Shown: positions 9,479 through 18,169 of the stretch, piece by piece
Position numbering within the stretch: the stretch's first letter is position 1
Layout: each line of letters begins with the position of its first letter
NCBI GenBank assembly: GCA_026388375.1
Contig: JAPLJX010000197.1
Location: forward strand, 1-34,114
Direction of reading: 5' to 3'
Source: Deltaproteobacteria bacterium
Lineage (GTDB): Bacteria; Desulfobacterota; Syntrophia; Syntrophales; UBA5619
DNA length: 34,114 bases
Notes under the pieces: model-generated
What the model saw: only the letters and a program-made list of their open reading frames with translations
Database searches by the model: none
What the model was told of the DNA's origin: nothing
Position numbers and translations under genes: made by a program

Positions 9479-10730
9479 GCCGCACCTCCTCTTCCCGGAA
9501 GCGGCCGAAGATCACCGTCGTGTTGTTCCCACCGAAGGCGAAGGAGTTGGAGAGGACAACGTCCGGCGCGACGGACCGGGCGCCTGTCGTGACGTAATCC
9601 AGATTACACTCCGGATCGGGCGTCTCACAGTGGATCGTCGGGGGAATGAAGCCTTCCGTAATGGCGAGGACGCAGACGACCGCCTCCAGCGCGCCGGCGG
9701 CGCCGAGGGTATGGCCGTGCATCGACTTCGTCGAACTGACGGGTATGCGCCAGGCGCGAGATCCGAAGACCTCCTTGATCGCCCGCGTCTCCATGAGATC
9801 GTTGGGCGGCGTCGCCGTGCCGTGGGCGTTGATGTAATCGACCGACTCCGGCTGAAGCCCCGCGTCCGACAAGGCCGCCCGCATCGCCCGGACCGCTCCC
9901 GAGGCGCCGACATCCGGCGTGGTCATGTGGTGTGCGTCGCAGGTCACGCCGTAGCCCAGCACCTCGGCCAGAATCCGCGCCCCCCTCTCCTTCGCGCTCA
10001 CGAGGGATTCGAGGATCAGGATCCCCGCCGCCTCCCCGAGGGTCAGGCCGGCGCGGTTGCCGGAAAAGGGACGGCAGTATGCGGGATCCACGGCCTTCAG
10101 CGCGTTGAAGGCGGCGAAGGTCATCCGGCAGAGAGGCTCCGTCCCGCCGGCGATCATCGCGCGGGCGGCGCCGCTCCGGATCAGGTCCATCCCCAGGCCG
10201 ACGGCCGTCGCACCGGAGGAGCAGGCGGTCATGATCGTTGCCTTGGGCCCCCAGAGGTTGAACTGCGTTGTCAGATGGTTGGCCGTGGCGGCGCAGGATA
10301 CTGGGGACAGTCGGGAAAAACGGTTCGCCCTCCCCGCCTTGCGCAGGTAGTCCTGGAAGAAGGCTTCCGCCTCTAACAGGCCCCCGGCCCCGCCGCCGAT
10401 GACGACACCCATCTCCTCCCGCAGCGCCTCCGGAACAGGATTGAGCCCCGCCTGTGCGAGGGCCTGGAAGGTCGCCGTCAACGCCATGAGGTCCGAACGG
10501 GACATCCGCTTCAGCGATACGCTACGGGGGATCGTGTCGCGGGGGCGAAAGTCTTTCACCTGGGCGCCGTTATGGGTGCGGAACAGTGTCGTGTCGAAGA
10601 GGGTGATCGGCCCGATGCCGCATTCGCCCCGGCGAAGGGCAGCGGCGAAATCCCGGGTATCGCCCGCGACGGCGTTCACCGTTCCCAGGCCCGTGATCAC
10701 CACCCGTTTTTTATCATTCGCGATCGCCAT
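9471..10730 (-). CDS. Beta-ketoacyl-ACP synthase (KS-alpha, FabF-like, intact catalytic triad)
   Basis: MTACSSGATAVG, NAHGTATPPND, KSMHGHTLGAAG. Overlaps the degenerate KS by 8 nt. Confidence 0.94.
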   Translation of the reverse strand: MAIANDKKRVVITGLGTVNAVAGDTRDFAAALRRGECGIGPITLFDTTLFRTHNGAQVKDFRPRDTIPRSVSLKRMSRSDLMALTATFQALAQAGLNPVPEALREEMGVVIGGGAGGLLEAEAFFQDYLRKAGRANRFSRLSPVSCAATANHLTTQFNLWGPKATIMTACSSGATAVGLGMDLIRSGAARAMIAGGTEPLCRMTFAAFNALKAVDPAYCRPFSGNRAGLTLGEAAGILILESLVSAKERGARILAEVLGYGVTCDAHHMTTPDVGASGAVRAMRAALSDAGLQPESVDYINAHGTATPPNDLMETRAIKEVFGSRAWRIPVSSTKSMHGHTLGAAGALEAVVCVLAITEGFIPPTIHCETPDPECNLDYVTTGARSVAPDVVLSNSFAFGGNNTTVIFGRFREEEVRHG

Positions 10731-10743
10731 GAGCCATTCCCTT

Positions 10744-10868
10744 AGGGCCTGTAACAAAATTAGTGGAACAGTTAGCCGTTCGTGGTGAGCTTGTCGAACA
10801 ATGAATGGCTGCCCTTCGACAAGCTCAGGGCGAACGGATTTTGTAGCAGTTATTTTTTTACAGGCCCT
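10744..10868. mobile_element. About 125-bp MITE/REP-like element with terminal inverted repeats and an internal imperfect palindrome
   Basis: Left end AGGGCCTGTAA (10744-10754), right end TTACAGGCCCT (10858-10868); flanking TTA on both sides; inner arms cgttcgtggtgagcttgtcgaac / ttcgacaagctcagggcgaacg. Confidence 0.75.
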
Positions 10869-12357
10869 TAGACCTTTTTCCCAACAGTTTGTAAATGGGA
10901 AACATCGCGAGACCGAGGGAAAAGATCATCGCTCCCAAGGCTATCGGTCTGGTAAAAAAAATAGAAAAACTGCCCTGGGACATGAGCAAAGATCGTCTGA
11001 AATTTACCTCAAACATGGGACCCAGAACGAAAGACAGAATGAGCGGTGCGCCTTCATAGCCGTTTTGCCTGCACAGGTAACCCACCATTCCAAAGATGAT
11101 CATCACAAGGATATCGAATACATTATTGTTAATAGAGAACGCCCCCACCAGACAGAAAAGGAGCACCAGCGGGTAGAGTATCTTACCTGGAATTCTAAGC
11201 ACCTGCACCCAGAGAGGAATCAACGGCAGGTTCAAGATGACCAATACGACATTCCCGATATACATGCTGCCCACCAAACCCCAAAACAGATCAGGGTGAT
11301 CCTTGATCAGCAGAGGGCCAGGCACGATCCCATGGACCATAAAAGCCCCCAGCAGAACGGCCAACACAACATTCGGCGGGATCCCCAAGGTCAGGAAAGG
11401 GATAAAGGACGTGGATGCGGCAGCATTATTGGCTGATTCCGGCGACGCAACCCCTTCAATCGCCCCTTTACCGAATCGTTCAGGATTTTTCGCTACCCGC
11501 TTTTCCACTCCATAGGCAACGAAGGTGGCCAGAACAGGCCCTCCTCCCGGGAGAATTCCCAATAAAGACCCGATTGCGGTTCCCCGTACCATGGCCCATT
11601 TGGCTTGCATCCAATCCAATTTGGAGGGAAATAGCTTTGTTATGCGAACCTTTACAATGTTCCCGGAGGAAAGGGCTTCAAGATTATTGAATACTTCAGC
11701 CACGCCAAACAAACCCATGGCAAGCGGGGCAACCCCAATGCCCTCAAAAAGATTTAAAATGCCAAAGGTCATTCTTTCCTGGGAGGTAATAGGATCAAGA
11801 CCGACCCCGCTCAGGATCAGGCCGAGCAAAGCCATAACACAGGCTTTGAGTTTGGAACCATAAGACAGGTAGGTAATGAGGGAGAATCCCAGCGTGATGA
11901 GGGCAAAGTACTCCGGGGGGCCGAATTTCAGGGCAATGCGGGAAAGCGGATTGGCCATAATCTGCAAACCGACCAACCCTATCGTGCCGGCAAAAAAAGA
12001 ACCGAATGCGGCAATACCCAAGGCCGGCCCGGCACGACCCTGGCGGGCCATTTGATAACCGTCCAGACAGGTGACAACCGATGCCGTCTCCCCGGGTACA
12101 TTGACGAGGATTGAGGTTGTCGAACCGCCATACATGACGCCATAATAAATCCCTGCAAGCATAATGATTGCCCCGCTTGGCGCCAGTTGAAAAGTCATGG
12201 GCAACAGAATGGAGATGGCGCCCACCGGGCCAATTCCCGGAAGGACGCCGATCAATGTTCCCAGAAAACACCCTACAAAGACAAAGAAGAGATTTTCAGG
12301 TCTTACGGCGACCGACAAACCATAGAGTAAACCGCTTAACGCATCCACATTCTCCAC
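10858..12357 (-). CDS. Tripartite tricarboxylate transporter, large permease subunit (TctA family)
   Basis: FVGCFLGTLIGVLPGIGPVGAISILLPMTF, YYGVMYGGSTTSILVNVPGE, LLGILPGGGPVLATFVAYG. Confidence 0.95.
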   Translation of the reverse strand: MENVDALSGLLYGLSVAVRPENLFFVFVGCFLGTLIGVLPGIGPVGAISILLPMTFQLAPSGAIIMLAGIYYGVMYGGSTTSILVNVPGETASVVTCLDGYQMARQGRAGPALGIAAFGSFFAGTIGLVGLQIMANPLSRIALKFGPPEYFALITLGFSLITYLSYGSKLKACVMALLGLILSGVGLDPITSQERMTFGILNLFEGIGVAPLAMGLFGVAEVFNNLEALSSGNIVKVRITKLFPSKLDWMQAKWAMVRGTAIGSLLGILPGGGPVLATFVAYGVEKRVAKNPERFGKGAIEGVASPESANNAAASTSFIPFLTLGIPPNVVLAVLLGAFMVHGIVPGPLLIKDHPDLFWGLVGSMYIGNVVLVILNLPLIPLWVQVLRIPGKILYPLVLLFCLVGAFSINNNVFDILVMIIFGMVGYLCRQNGYEGAPLILSFVLGPMFEVNFRRSLLMSQGSFSIFFTRPIALGAMIFSLGLAMFPIYKLLGKRSKGL

Positions 12358-12369
12358 CCTTGAACATGA

Positions 12370-12876
12370 TCAAAAGCGCAGCACACCTCTGGGGAGCGGC
12401 GTTTGCAACAGATGATCGAACAGATAATAGCTCAGGAGAACGATAATCAGCGAGCCCAGGATCATCATCCATGGTTTCATTCTCCCCAAACCGAACAAAA
12501 CAAGCATCAACGCAAAGGTAGAGATGAGATAACCAAACTTCGGCACTACCAGCCAATAAACGATAAGGGCGGCCATTACGATGATCGCATTACGCCGATC
12601 CGCGCCATTCCATGCGTTAGACCGGAGCACCGGTTCTGTTTTTTTTAAAAGGCTGATCCCGAACAGGATGCCGGTACAGATTGCCAATAAAATACTCGCC
12701 CAGAAGAGAATAAAGCCCGGACCGGGATCATGAAGCGCCCCGACCCCCAGGCGGAGGGATGTCGTAAAGACAAAAACGGAGATAAAGAGGCATACAATAC
12801 CGCTTATAATGTCCCGTATATCCATTATTTCCCGATGATCGGCCTTAAAGAACGGCAGCGTGATCGTCCCATTCAC
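12370..12876 (-). CDS. Tripartite tricarboxylate transporter, small membrane subunit (TctB family)
   Basis: Four predicted TM segments, position between TctA and TctC, LGVGALHDPGPGFILFWASILLAICTG. Confidence 0.85.
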   Translation of the reverse strand: MNGTITLPFFKADHREIMDIRDIISGIVCLFISVFVFTTSLRLGVGALHDPGPGFILFWASILLAICTGILFGISLLKKTEPVLRSNAWNGADRRNAIIVMAALIVYWLVVPKFGYLISTFALMLVLFGLGRMKPWMMILGSLIIVLLSYYLFDHLLQTPLPRGVLRF

Positions 12877-13871
12877 TCCGGCGACGTAGCCGCTTCCTTA
12901 ATAAGACCCGTTGCGATCAAATGTGCATTAATTTTTTTCCAGTTTACCTTTAAAAAATCTTCGAATTGCTTGCCGTCATAGTATAGGGGAACCAGGTCAA
13001 GATTATCCAGGATGGCCAAATGTTGTTCATTTTTCGCAGCCTTGGCAAATGCCGCTTCGAGTTGTTTCACGATGTCGGGCGAAAGGCCGGACGGGCAGAC
13101 AATGCCAAATACCGCATCGTTGACAAAATCATAACCCAGCTCTTTTAAGGTCGGCACACCGGCAAATTTTGGTGATCTCTTGTCACCCATGGTTGCCAGC
13201 AAACGGGTTTGACCGGCTTTCACCGAGGGGATAAATTCCGATGTCAGCGCGCCGAACTCCACATGTACCCCTAAAAGGGCTGTAAGCGCTTCGGTCCCGC
13301 CTTTGAAGGGCACGTGAATCATGTGCGCTTTTTCCTTCACGGCGATTTCTTCAACGGCAGCGTGGGTCGTGCTTCCCACGCCGGTAGTCGCGTATTTGAT
13401 TTTTCCGGGATGGGACAGGGCGTCAGCAACCAAATCTTTTAGGGTTTTCCAGGGGGCATCATTCTGAACCACAATTCCCAATGGGGGTTCCGCAAACCCG
13501 ATAATGGGCCGGAAGTTTTTCAACGGTTTGAAAGGGACTTTCTGCATCTGGGGGACACGGATCAAGACCGAGCTTGGGGTTGCACACAGGGTGTAGCCGT
13601 CGTTATTTTGAGCGAGCAAGGATGCCAGCGCGACCGTGCCCGTGCCACCGGGCTTGTTTTCAATCACAACCGGCTGACCCAAAACCTTTTCCACCGCCTT
13701 GGCCAAGGATCTGGCACTCAGATCCATCGACCCGCCCGGTGCAAATCCAACCAAAAGAGTAATGGGCCTCTCCGGATACGCAGCCATGGCTTGGCTGCCG
13801 CCGATGACATGAAACGACAGCCATAAGCCGCCTGCAATGACCAAAACCAATCCTGCACTTTTTTTCATCAT
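12873..13871 (-). CDS. Tripartite tricarboxylate transporter substrate-binding protein (TctC/Bug)
   Basis: YPERPITLLVGFAPGGSMDLSARSLAKAVEKVLGQPVVIENKPGGTGTVA; signal peptide. Confidence 0.95.
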   Translation of the reverse strand: MMKKSAGLVLVIAGGLWLSFHVIGGSQAMAAYPERPITLLVGFAPGGSMDLSARSLAKAVEKVLGQPVVIENKPGGTGTVALASLLAQNNDGYTLCATPSSVLIRVPQMQKVPFKPLKNFRPIIGFAEPPLGIVVQNDAPWKTLKDLVADALSHPGKIKYATTGVGSTTHAAVEEIAVKEKAHMIHVPFKGGTEALTALLGVHVEFGALTSEFIPSVKAGQTRLLATMGDKRSPKFAGVPTLKELGYDFVNDAVFGIVCPSGLSPDIVKQLEAAFAKAAKNEQHLAILDNLDLVPLYYDGKQFEDFLKVNWKKINAHLIATGLIKEAATSPE

Positions 13872-14079
13872 TGTAATCTCACCTCCCCTGTACATCCTCC
13901 GTGGAAACCATTCGCGCCGGATTCAGGCGTAACAGACGTCCAAATTCCCGCTACCCATATCATGAATATTGAGGAAACAAAATCATTACCCGTCGAAATC
14001 TTGCATCGTCACCGAGGTCGGCGATTTGTGGATCGAAGACTGCTGCGCACCGACGACAGATAGAGAAATAAATTCCTTC

Positions 14080-14853
14080 TTATCCTTCAGCAAGCCGCCC
14101 CTCATAGAGCTCGCGTATTTCACGGATCAATACAGAGAGGCGGAAGGCGGGATCGCCATAATCGGGGTCGAACGCACCGATTCTCTCCACGTCAATGGCG
14201 ACAGGGATGCAGGTATTGAGCCGGAAGCGTCCCGGGACAAATAGACGGTTCGTGTTGCGGATCATCAGACATTGAATCGGCGCGCGGCAGTACCGGGCGA
14301 TGCTGAAGGCCCCCTTGTTGAACGGGCCGAGCCGGCCGGTCCGGCTCCGGGTCCCCTCGGGAAAAATGAAGATATTGCCGCCGGATGCAAGATATTCTCT
14401 GATATTCTCAACATGGCTGATCATGAGCGACGCATAATCGTCTCCCGCCTGCGAGGGGATGTAACCGGATTGCCGCAGAATCCAACTGAAGACAGGCACG
14501 TTGAAAAAGGCGTTCTTGACGATCGTCTTCTGTTTCTCGAACAGGGAGATGAGGAGAATCGGATCGAGATACGACAGGTGGTTGCAGACGATGATGGACG
14601 AGCGGATCGTCCGGACCTCATCCCGGATATTCAGGGTGACCCCGAGGGTGATGAGGCGCAGCAATCGGAACAACCCCTGGAAGAAAAGGCAATTCAAGCG
14701 CTGGAAGGCGGCTTCCCGATCCGTGCGCCGAAGCGTGGCCGCCGCATAACGGGGGGCAAATAAGAGGACGAATCCCAACGTGAAATAGCCCCACAGCAGG
14801 AGCGTCACGATGACATCCATCGCCGGTTTGATATGTCTCACGGGAAAAACCAT
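14080..14853 (-). CDS. 1-acyl-glycerol-3-phosphate acyltransferase-like (PlsC superfamily)
   Basis: HX4D motif CNHLSYLDP, FPEGTRSRTGRLGPFNKGA; N-terminal TM. Start chosen at MVFPVRHIK, just after the upstream KS stop. Confidence 0.88.
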   Translation of the reverse strand: MVFPVRHIKPAMDVIVTLLLWGYFTLGFVLLFAPRYAAATLRRTDREAAFQRLNCLFFQGLFRLLRLITLGVTLNIRDEVRTIRSSIIVCNHLSYLDPILLISLFEKQKTIVKNAFFNVPVFSWILRQSGYIPSQAGDDYASLMISHVENIREYLASGGNIFIFPEGTRSRTGRLGPFNKGAFSIARYCRAPIQCLMIRNTNRLFVPGRFRLNTCIPVAIDVERIGAFDPDYGDPAFRLSVLIREIRELYEGRLAEG

Positions 14854-14861
14854 GGCGGGAT

Positions 14862-16100
14862 TCAGACAAACCTCTTGATCAACAGGTTCGTATTGACGCC
14901 GCCGAAGGCAAAGTTCTGGATGGACGCAACACGTATCGGCTGTTCCCGCAGACGCATGGTATGCCGGATCATGGCGCATCGTTCGTCGGGTTCTTCCAGA
15001 TTGAGCGTCGGGGCGATAAACCCGTCCTGCATCATATAGAGGGTCAGGATGGTCTCGATGGCGCCGCAGGAACCCATCGTATGCCCCATGTATCCCTTGA
15101 GACCCGTCACGAAAGGGCCGCCACCGTAAACGGCATGGATGGCCTGGGCTTCGATCACATCGCCCATTTTGGTTCCCGTGGCGTGGGCGCTGACGAAATC
15201 GACCTCATCGGTCGCCAGAGCCGCATCATCGAGGCCAAGACGCAGGGTTTCGCTGATTCCGGCCCGATTCGGCAGGATGAGATCGCCTCCGTTGTTGTTG
15301 CAGGCAAAACCCACGACCTCGCCCAGGATCACGGCCCCGCGCTTCCTCGCCTGTTCGTATTCCTCCAACAACACCGCCCCGGCGCCTTCTCCGACGACCA
15401 GTCCGTCGCGCTGCCGGTCGAATGGCCGCGGCGTGCACCGGGGACGGTCGTTGAAGGCCGTGGAACAGGCCATCAGATTGTCGAAGACGGCCACGGTGGT
15501 CGTATCGTACTCATCCGCCCCGCCGCACAGCATCGCGTCCTGCATGCCGTACTTGACTGCCTCGTAGCCGAAGCCGATGGACTGACTGCTCGTCGTGCAG
15601 GCCGTGGAGGAGGAGATGACCCTGCCGGTGATGCCGAACATCTTCGTAATGTTCACCGCCGTCGTATGGACCATGGACTTGAGGTAATCGACGGCGCCGA
15701 TGGCGCGAAACTCGGACTGGGAAGCGCCGAAAAAGGTTTTATAGATCTCCCTCTGGACGGTGGGGCTGCCGTGGGTGGAGCCGAAGGCCACGCCCAAGCG
15801 GCCGGAGGTTACAAATTCCGGCGGCAGGCCGGCCTGATCGAGGACCTCTTTGGCCACCTGACAGGCGTAATACGCCACGGGGCCCATGGTCTTCCGGAAA
15901 GTGCGCCGGAAGTCGAAGGCGATCGGATAATCCACCGTCCCAAAGACCTGGGAGTGGATGAACTTTGACAGGAGGTGATCCTCCCGGAGCGTTTTGACGC
16001 CGGAGACACCCCGCCGGAGGCTGTCCACGATCTCCGCACGCGTGTGGCCGATGGGCGTGATGGCCGAACAGGCCGTGATGACGACTCTTCTTCCCTTCAT
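14862..16100 (-). CDS. Beta-ketoacyl-ACP synthase (intact)
   Basis: SSTACTTSSQSIGFG, SAHATGTKMGD, KGYMGHTMGSCG. Confidence 0.93.
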   Translation of the reverse strand: MKGRRVVITACSAITPIGHTRAEIVDSLRRGVSGVKTLREDHLLSKFIHSQVFGTVDYPIAFDFRRTFRKTMGPVAYYACQVAKEVLDQAGLPPEFVTSGRLGVAFGSTHGSPTVQREIYKTFFGASQSEFRAIGAVDYLKSMVHTTAVNITKMFGITGRVISSSTACTTSSQSIGFGYEAVKYGMQDAMLCGGADEYDTTTVAVFDNLMACSTAFNDRPRCTPRPFDRQRDGLVVGEGAGAVLLEEYEQARKRGAVILGEVVGFACNNNGGDLILPNRAGISETLRLGLDDAALATDEVDFVSAHATGTKMGDVIEAQAIHAVYGGGPFVTGLKGYMGHTMGSCGAIETILTLYMMQDGFIAPTLNLEEPDERCAMIRHTMRLREQPIRVASIQNFAFGGVNTNLLIKRFV

Positions 16101-16148
16101 GGCCGGACGTGCGCCTCCTTCCGCGCCGGGACTGATGGACTGAATGTT

Positions 16149-16436
16149 CTATGCATGCGTTTCCCGCCCCCTCACCCTGACCAGCCCCTCGACGTAGTCA
16201 ATAATCTGGTTGATGGTCCGGATTCCCATGGCCATTTTTTTCTCTTCGTGGGTCAGCTCGGACTTGAGAAACCGTTCGATTCCCAAAAGCAGTTCGATGG
16301 CGTCCACACTGTCAAATTCGTAGGTCTCTCGCAGATCTTTATCGAGGCCGGGCTGTTCGATCTCAAACTCGCGGCTGAAAATATTTAGTATTTCCGCGGT
16401 GATCTGTTCTCTTGTCATCGGCGTCCCATCTTTCAA
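16149..16436 (-). CDS. Acyl carrier protein
   Basis: About 90 aa, phosphopantetheine site EFDSVDAIELLLGIE; likely internal start at MTREQITAEIL. Confidence 0.87.
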   Translation of the reverse strand: MKDGTPMTREQITAEILNIFSREFEIEQPGLDKDLRETYEFDSVDAIELLLGIERFLKSELTHEEKKMAMGIRTINQIIDYVEGLVRVRGRETHA

Positions 16437-16747
16437 ATTTCATATTTACGATCGGGTTTTCGGGGGGACTATAATGATTTTTTAGACCGATGGCAAGCCC
16501 TACTTTCTCTAACATGATGCCGGCAGAAAAGTCAGCGGGTAATGTTCGGATCATCGGTTCCGACATCAGCGACGCCACTGCGGGTATCATCCTTGTGCAA
16601 CTTCACCATCCGTTTACGATCGCGGAAAAAATTTGATATACACAAAGATCGCTGATATAGAGGCACGCGATATGCTCAAACTTCACTTTTCCTTCGTGTC
16701 AGGCACGAGGCAGGCTATGCGGCATACATCCGGGCACATCTCATTTC

Positions 16748-17164
16748 ATGGGTGTTATTATGAAGATATCTGAAGTGCCACAGGATGATATAAAGACCCT
16801 GAACGGTGTGAAAAAAGCCCTATACGCTGTTGATGATCAAGGCTGTTATGCCAAAACCACCACCGGGGGATGGGAGGCGGAAGAAGTCGTCCTCAACCAG
16901 GTCATCGGCGACTTTGATGAGAAGGCCGGAGAGACCGCATCCCGGGTCAGAAATAACGAAACATCGCCGATAGAATACTTTATGTATAAGAATTGGATGG
17001 ACTCTCCGACTCTTGCCCAGGCCATGGGTCTTTACCACTGGCAGGTAAAGCGGCATTTTAAACCCTCCATTTTCAAGAAGCTCGACGATAGGACGCTTGC
17101 CGGGTATGCCACGCTCTTCAGGACATCGGTGGACGTTTTAAAGAATTTCCCGGGTGAGGATTAA
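16748..17164 (+). CDS. Conserved-looking small protein of unknown function, translationally linked to the BtrH-like gene
   Basis: Stop TAA at 17162-17164 immediately before the ATG of the next gene; YHWQVKRHFKPSIFKKLDDRTLAGYATLFRTSVDVLKNF. Confidence 0.7.
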   Translation: MGVIMKISEVPQDDIKTLNGVKKALYAVDDQGCYAKTTTGGWEAEEVVLNQVIGDFDEKAGETASRVRNNETSPIEYFMYKNWMDSPTLAQAMGLYHWQVKRHFKPSIFKKLDDRTLAGYATLFRTSVDVLKNFPGED

Positions 17165-18169
17165 ATGGCGGAATTGAAGCCATTGGAACACAGGCATTAT
17201 GCCCATTGCGAAAGCGGCGTGGTCACCGCGCTCCTGAGATGTCACGGTCTTGATCTTTCCGAACCCATGGTGTTCGGCATCACGGGCGGCCTGACCTTCG
17301 CCTATATACCCTTCATCAAAATAACGAACATGCCTTTGATATCGTACCGCATGCTCCCCGGTTCGATCATCAAGGGGGCCGGGAAAAACCTCGATGTCCA
17401 ATTCAGGACCAGGAGGTACAGGGAAAAAGAAAAGGCCCTTGCCGAACTCACTACCCTTGTTGACCGTGGTGAAATCGTCGGCCTGCAGACATCGGTTTAC
17501 TGGCTCCCCTATTTCCCGCCGGAGATGCGTTTCCAGTTTAACGCGCACAATCTCATCGTCTACGGGCGGGAAGGGGACGAATTTCTCATCAGCGACCCTG
17601 TTTTTGAACATCCCGTCCGGATCAAGGCGGATGATCTGCAGAACGCCCGTTTCGCCAGGGGAAGGCTTGCCCCGAAGGGTTTCATTTACTATCCTGTCCG
17701 GGTCAATCCCTCCATCGATTTGCGGGAAGCGATCAAAAAATCCATAAAACGAACGGTGCGCATGATGCTTTATGCCCCCATCCCCTTCATCGGCGTCAAG
17801 GGTATTCATTATATGGGAAGACAAATCGAACGACTAAAGATCCGCGAAGACCCGAGGTACGTCCGCCTCTTCCTCGGCCATATCGTGCGGATGCAGGAGG
17901 AAATTGGTACGGGAGGGGGCGGTTTCCGGTTCATCTATGCGGCCTTTCTCCAGGAAGCCGGGCGCCTCATGGGATCTACCCGACTGGAGGAGGCATCGCG
18001 CATGATGACGGAGGCAGGCGATATGTGGCGCCGCTTTGCCTCAGCCTGCGCCAAGGCCTGTAAAAGCAAGACGGGGGATTTTGATGTAGCGGAAATCGCC
18101 CAACTGGTGCAAAAATGCGCAATACAGGAGAAACATGTCTACTCCCATCTCAAATCGATTAAATTATAG
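17165..18169 (+). CDS. BtrH N-terminal domain/DUF4872-like protein (putative ACP-dependent acyl/aminoacyl transferase)
   Basis: EHRHYAHCESGVVTALLRCHGLDLSEPMVFGITGGLTFAYIPF matches the BtrH-N signature (HCxSG), LISYRMLPGSI, later NAHNLIVYGREGDEFLISDP. Confidence 0.8.
   Translation: MAELKPLEHRHYAHCESGVVTALLRCHGLDLSEPMVFGITGGLTFAYIPFIKITNMPLISYRMLPGSIIKGAGKNLDVQFRTRRYREKEKALAELTTLVDRGEIVGLQTSVYWLPYFPPEMRFQFNAHNLIVYGREGDEFLISDPVFEHPVRIKADDLQNARFARGRLAPKGFIYYPVRVNPSIDLREAIKKSIKRTVRMMLYAPIPFIGVKGIHYMGRQIERLKIREDPRYVRLFLGHIVRMQEEIGTGGGGFRFIYAAFLQEAGRLMGSTRLEEASRMMTEAGDMWRRFASACAKACKSKTGDFDVAEIAQLVQKCAIQEKHVYSHLKSIKL

Noticed and set aside
9477-10376. 299-aa plus-strand ORF opposite the KS gene
   Set aside because: Antisense to the intact KS; Arg/Gly/Pro-rich composition without domains.
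13960-14061. Small plus-strand ORF MNIEETKSLPVEIL..
   Set aside because: Only about 33 codons, no clear RBS or homology; probably intergenic.
16363-16590. 75-aa minus-strand ORF overlapping the ACP start
   Set aside because: Different frame of the ACP region and upstream sequence; the ACP frame has clear motifs.
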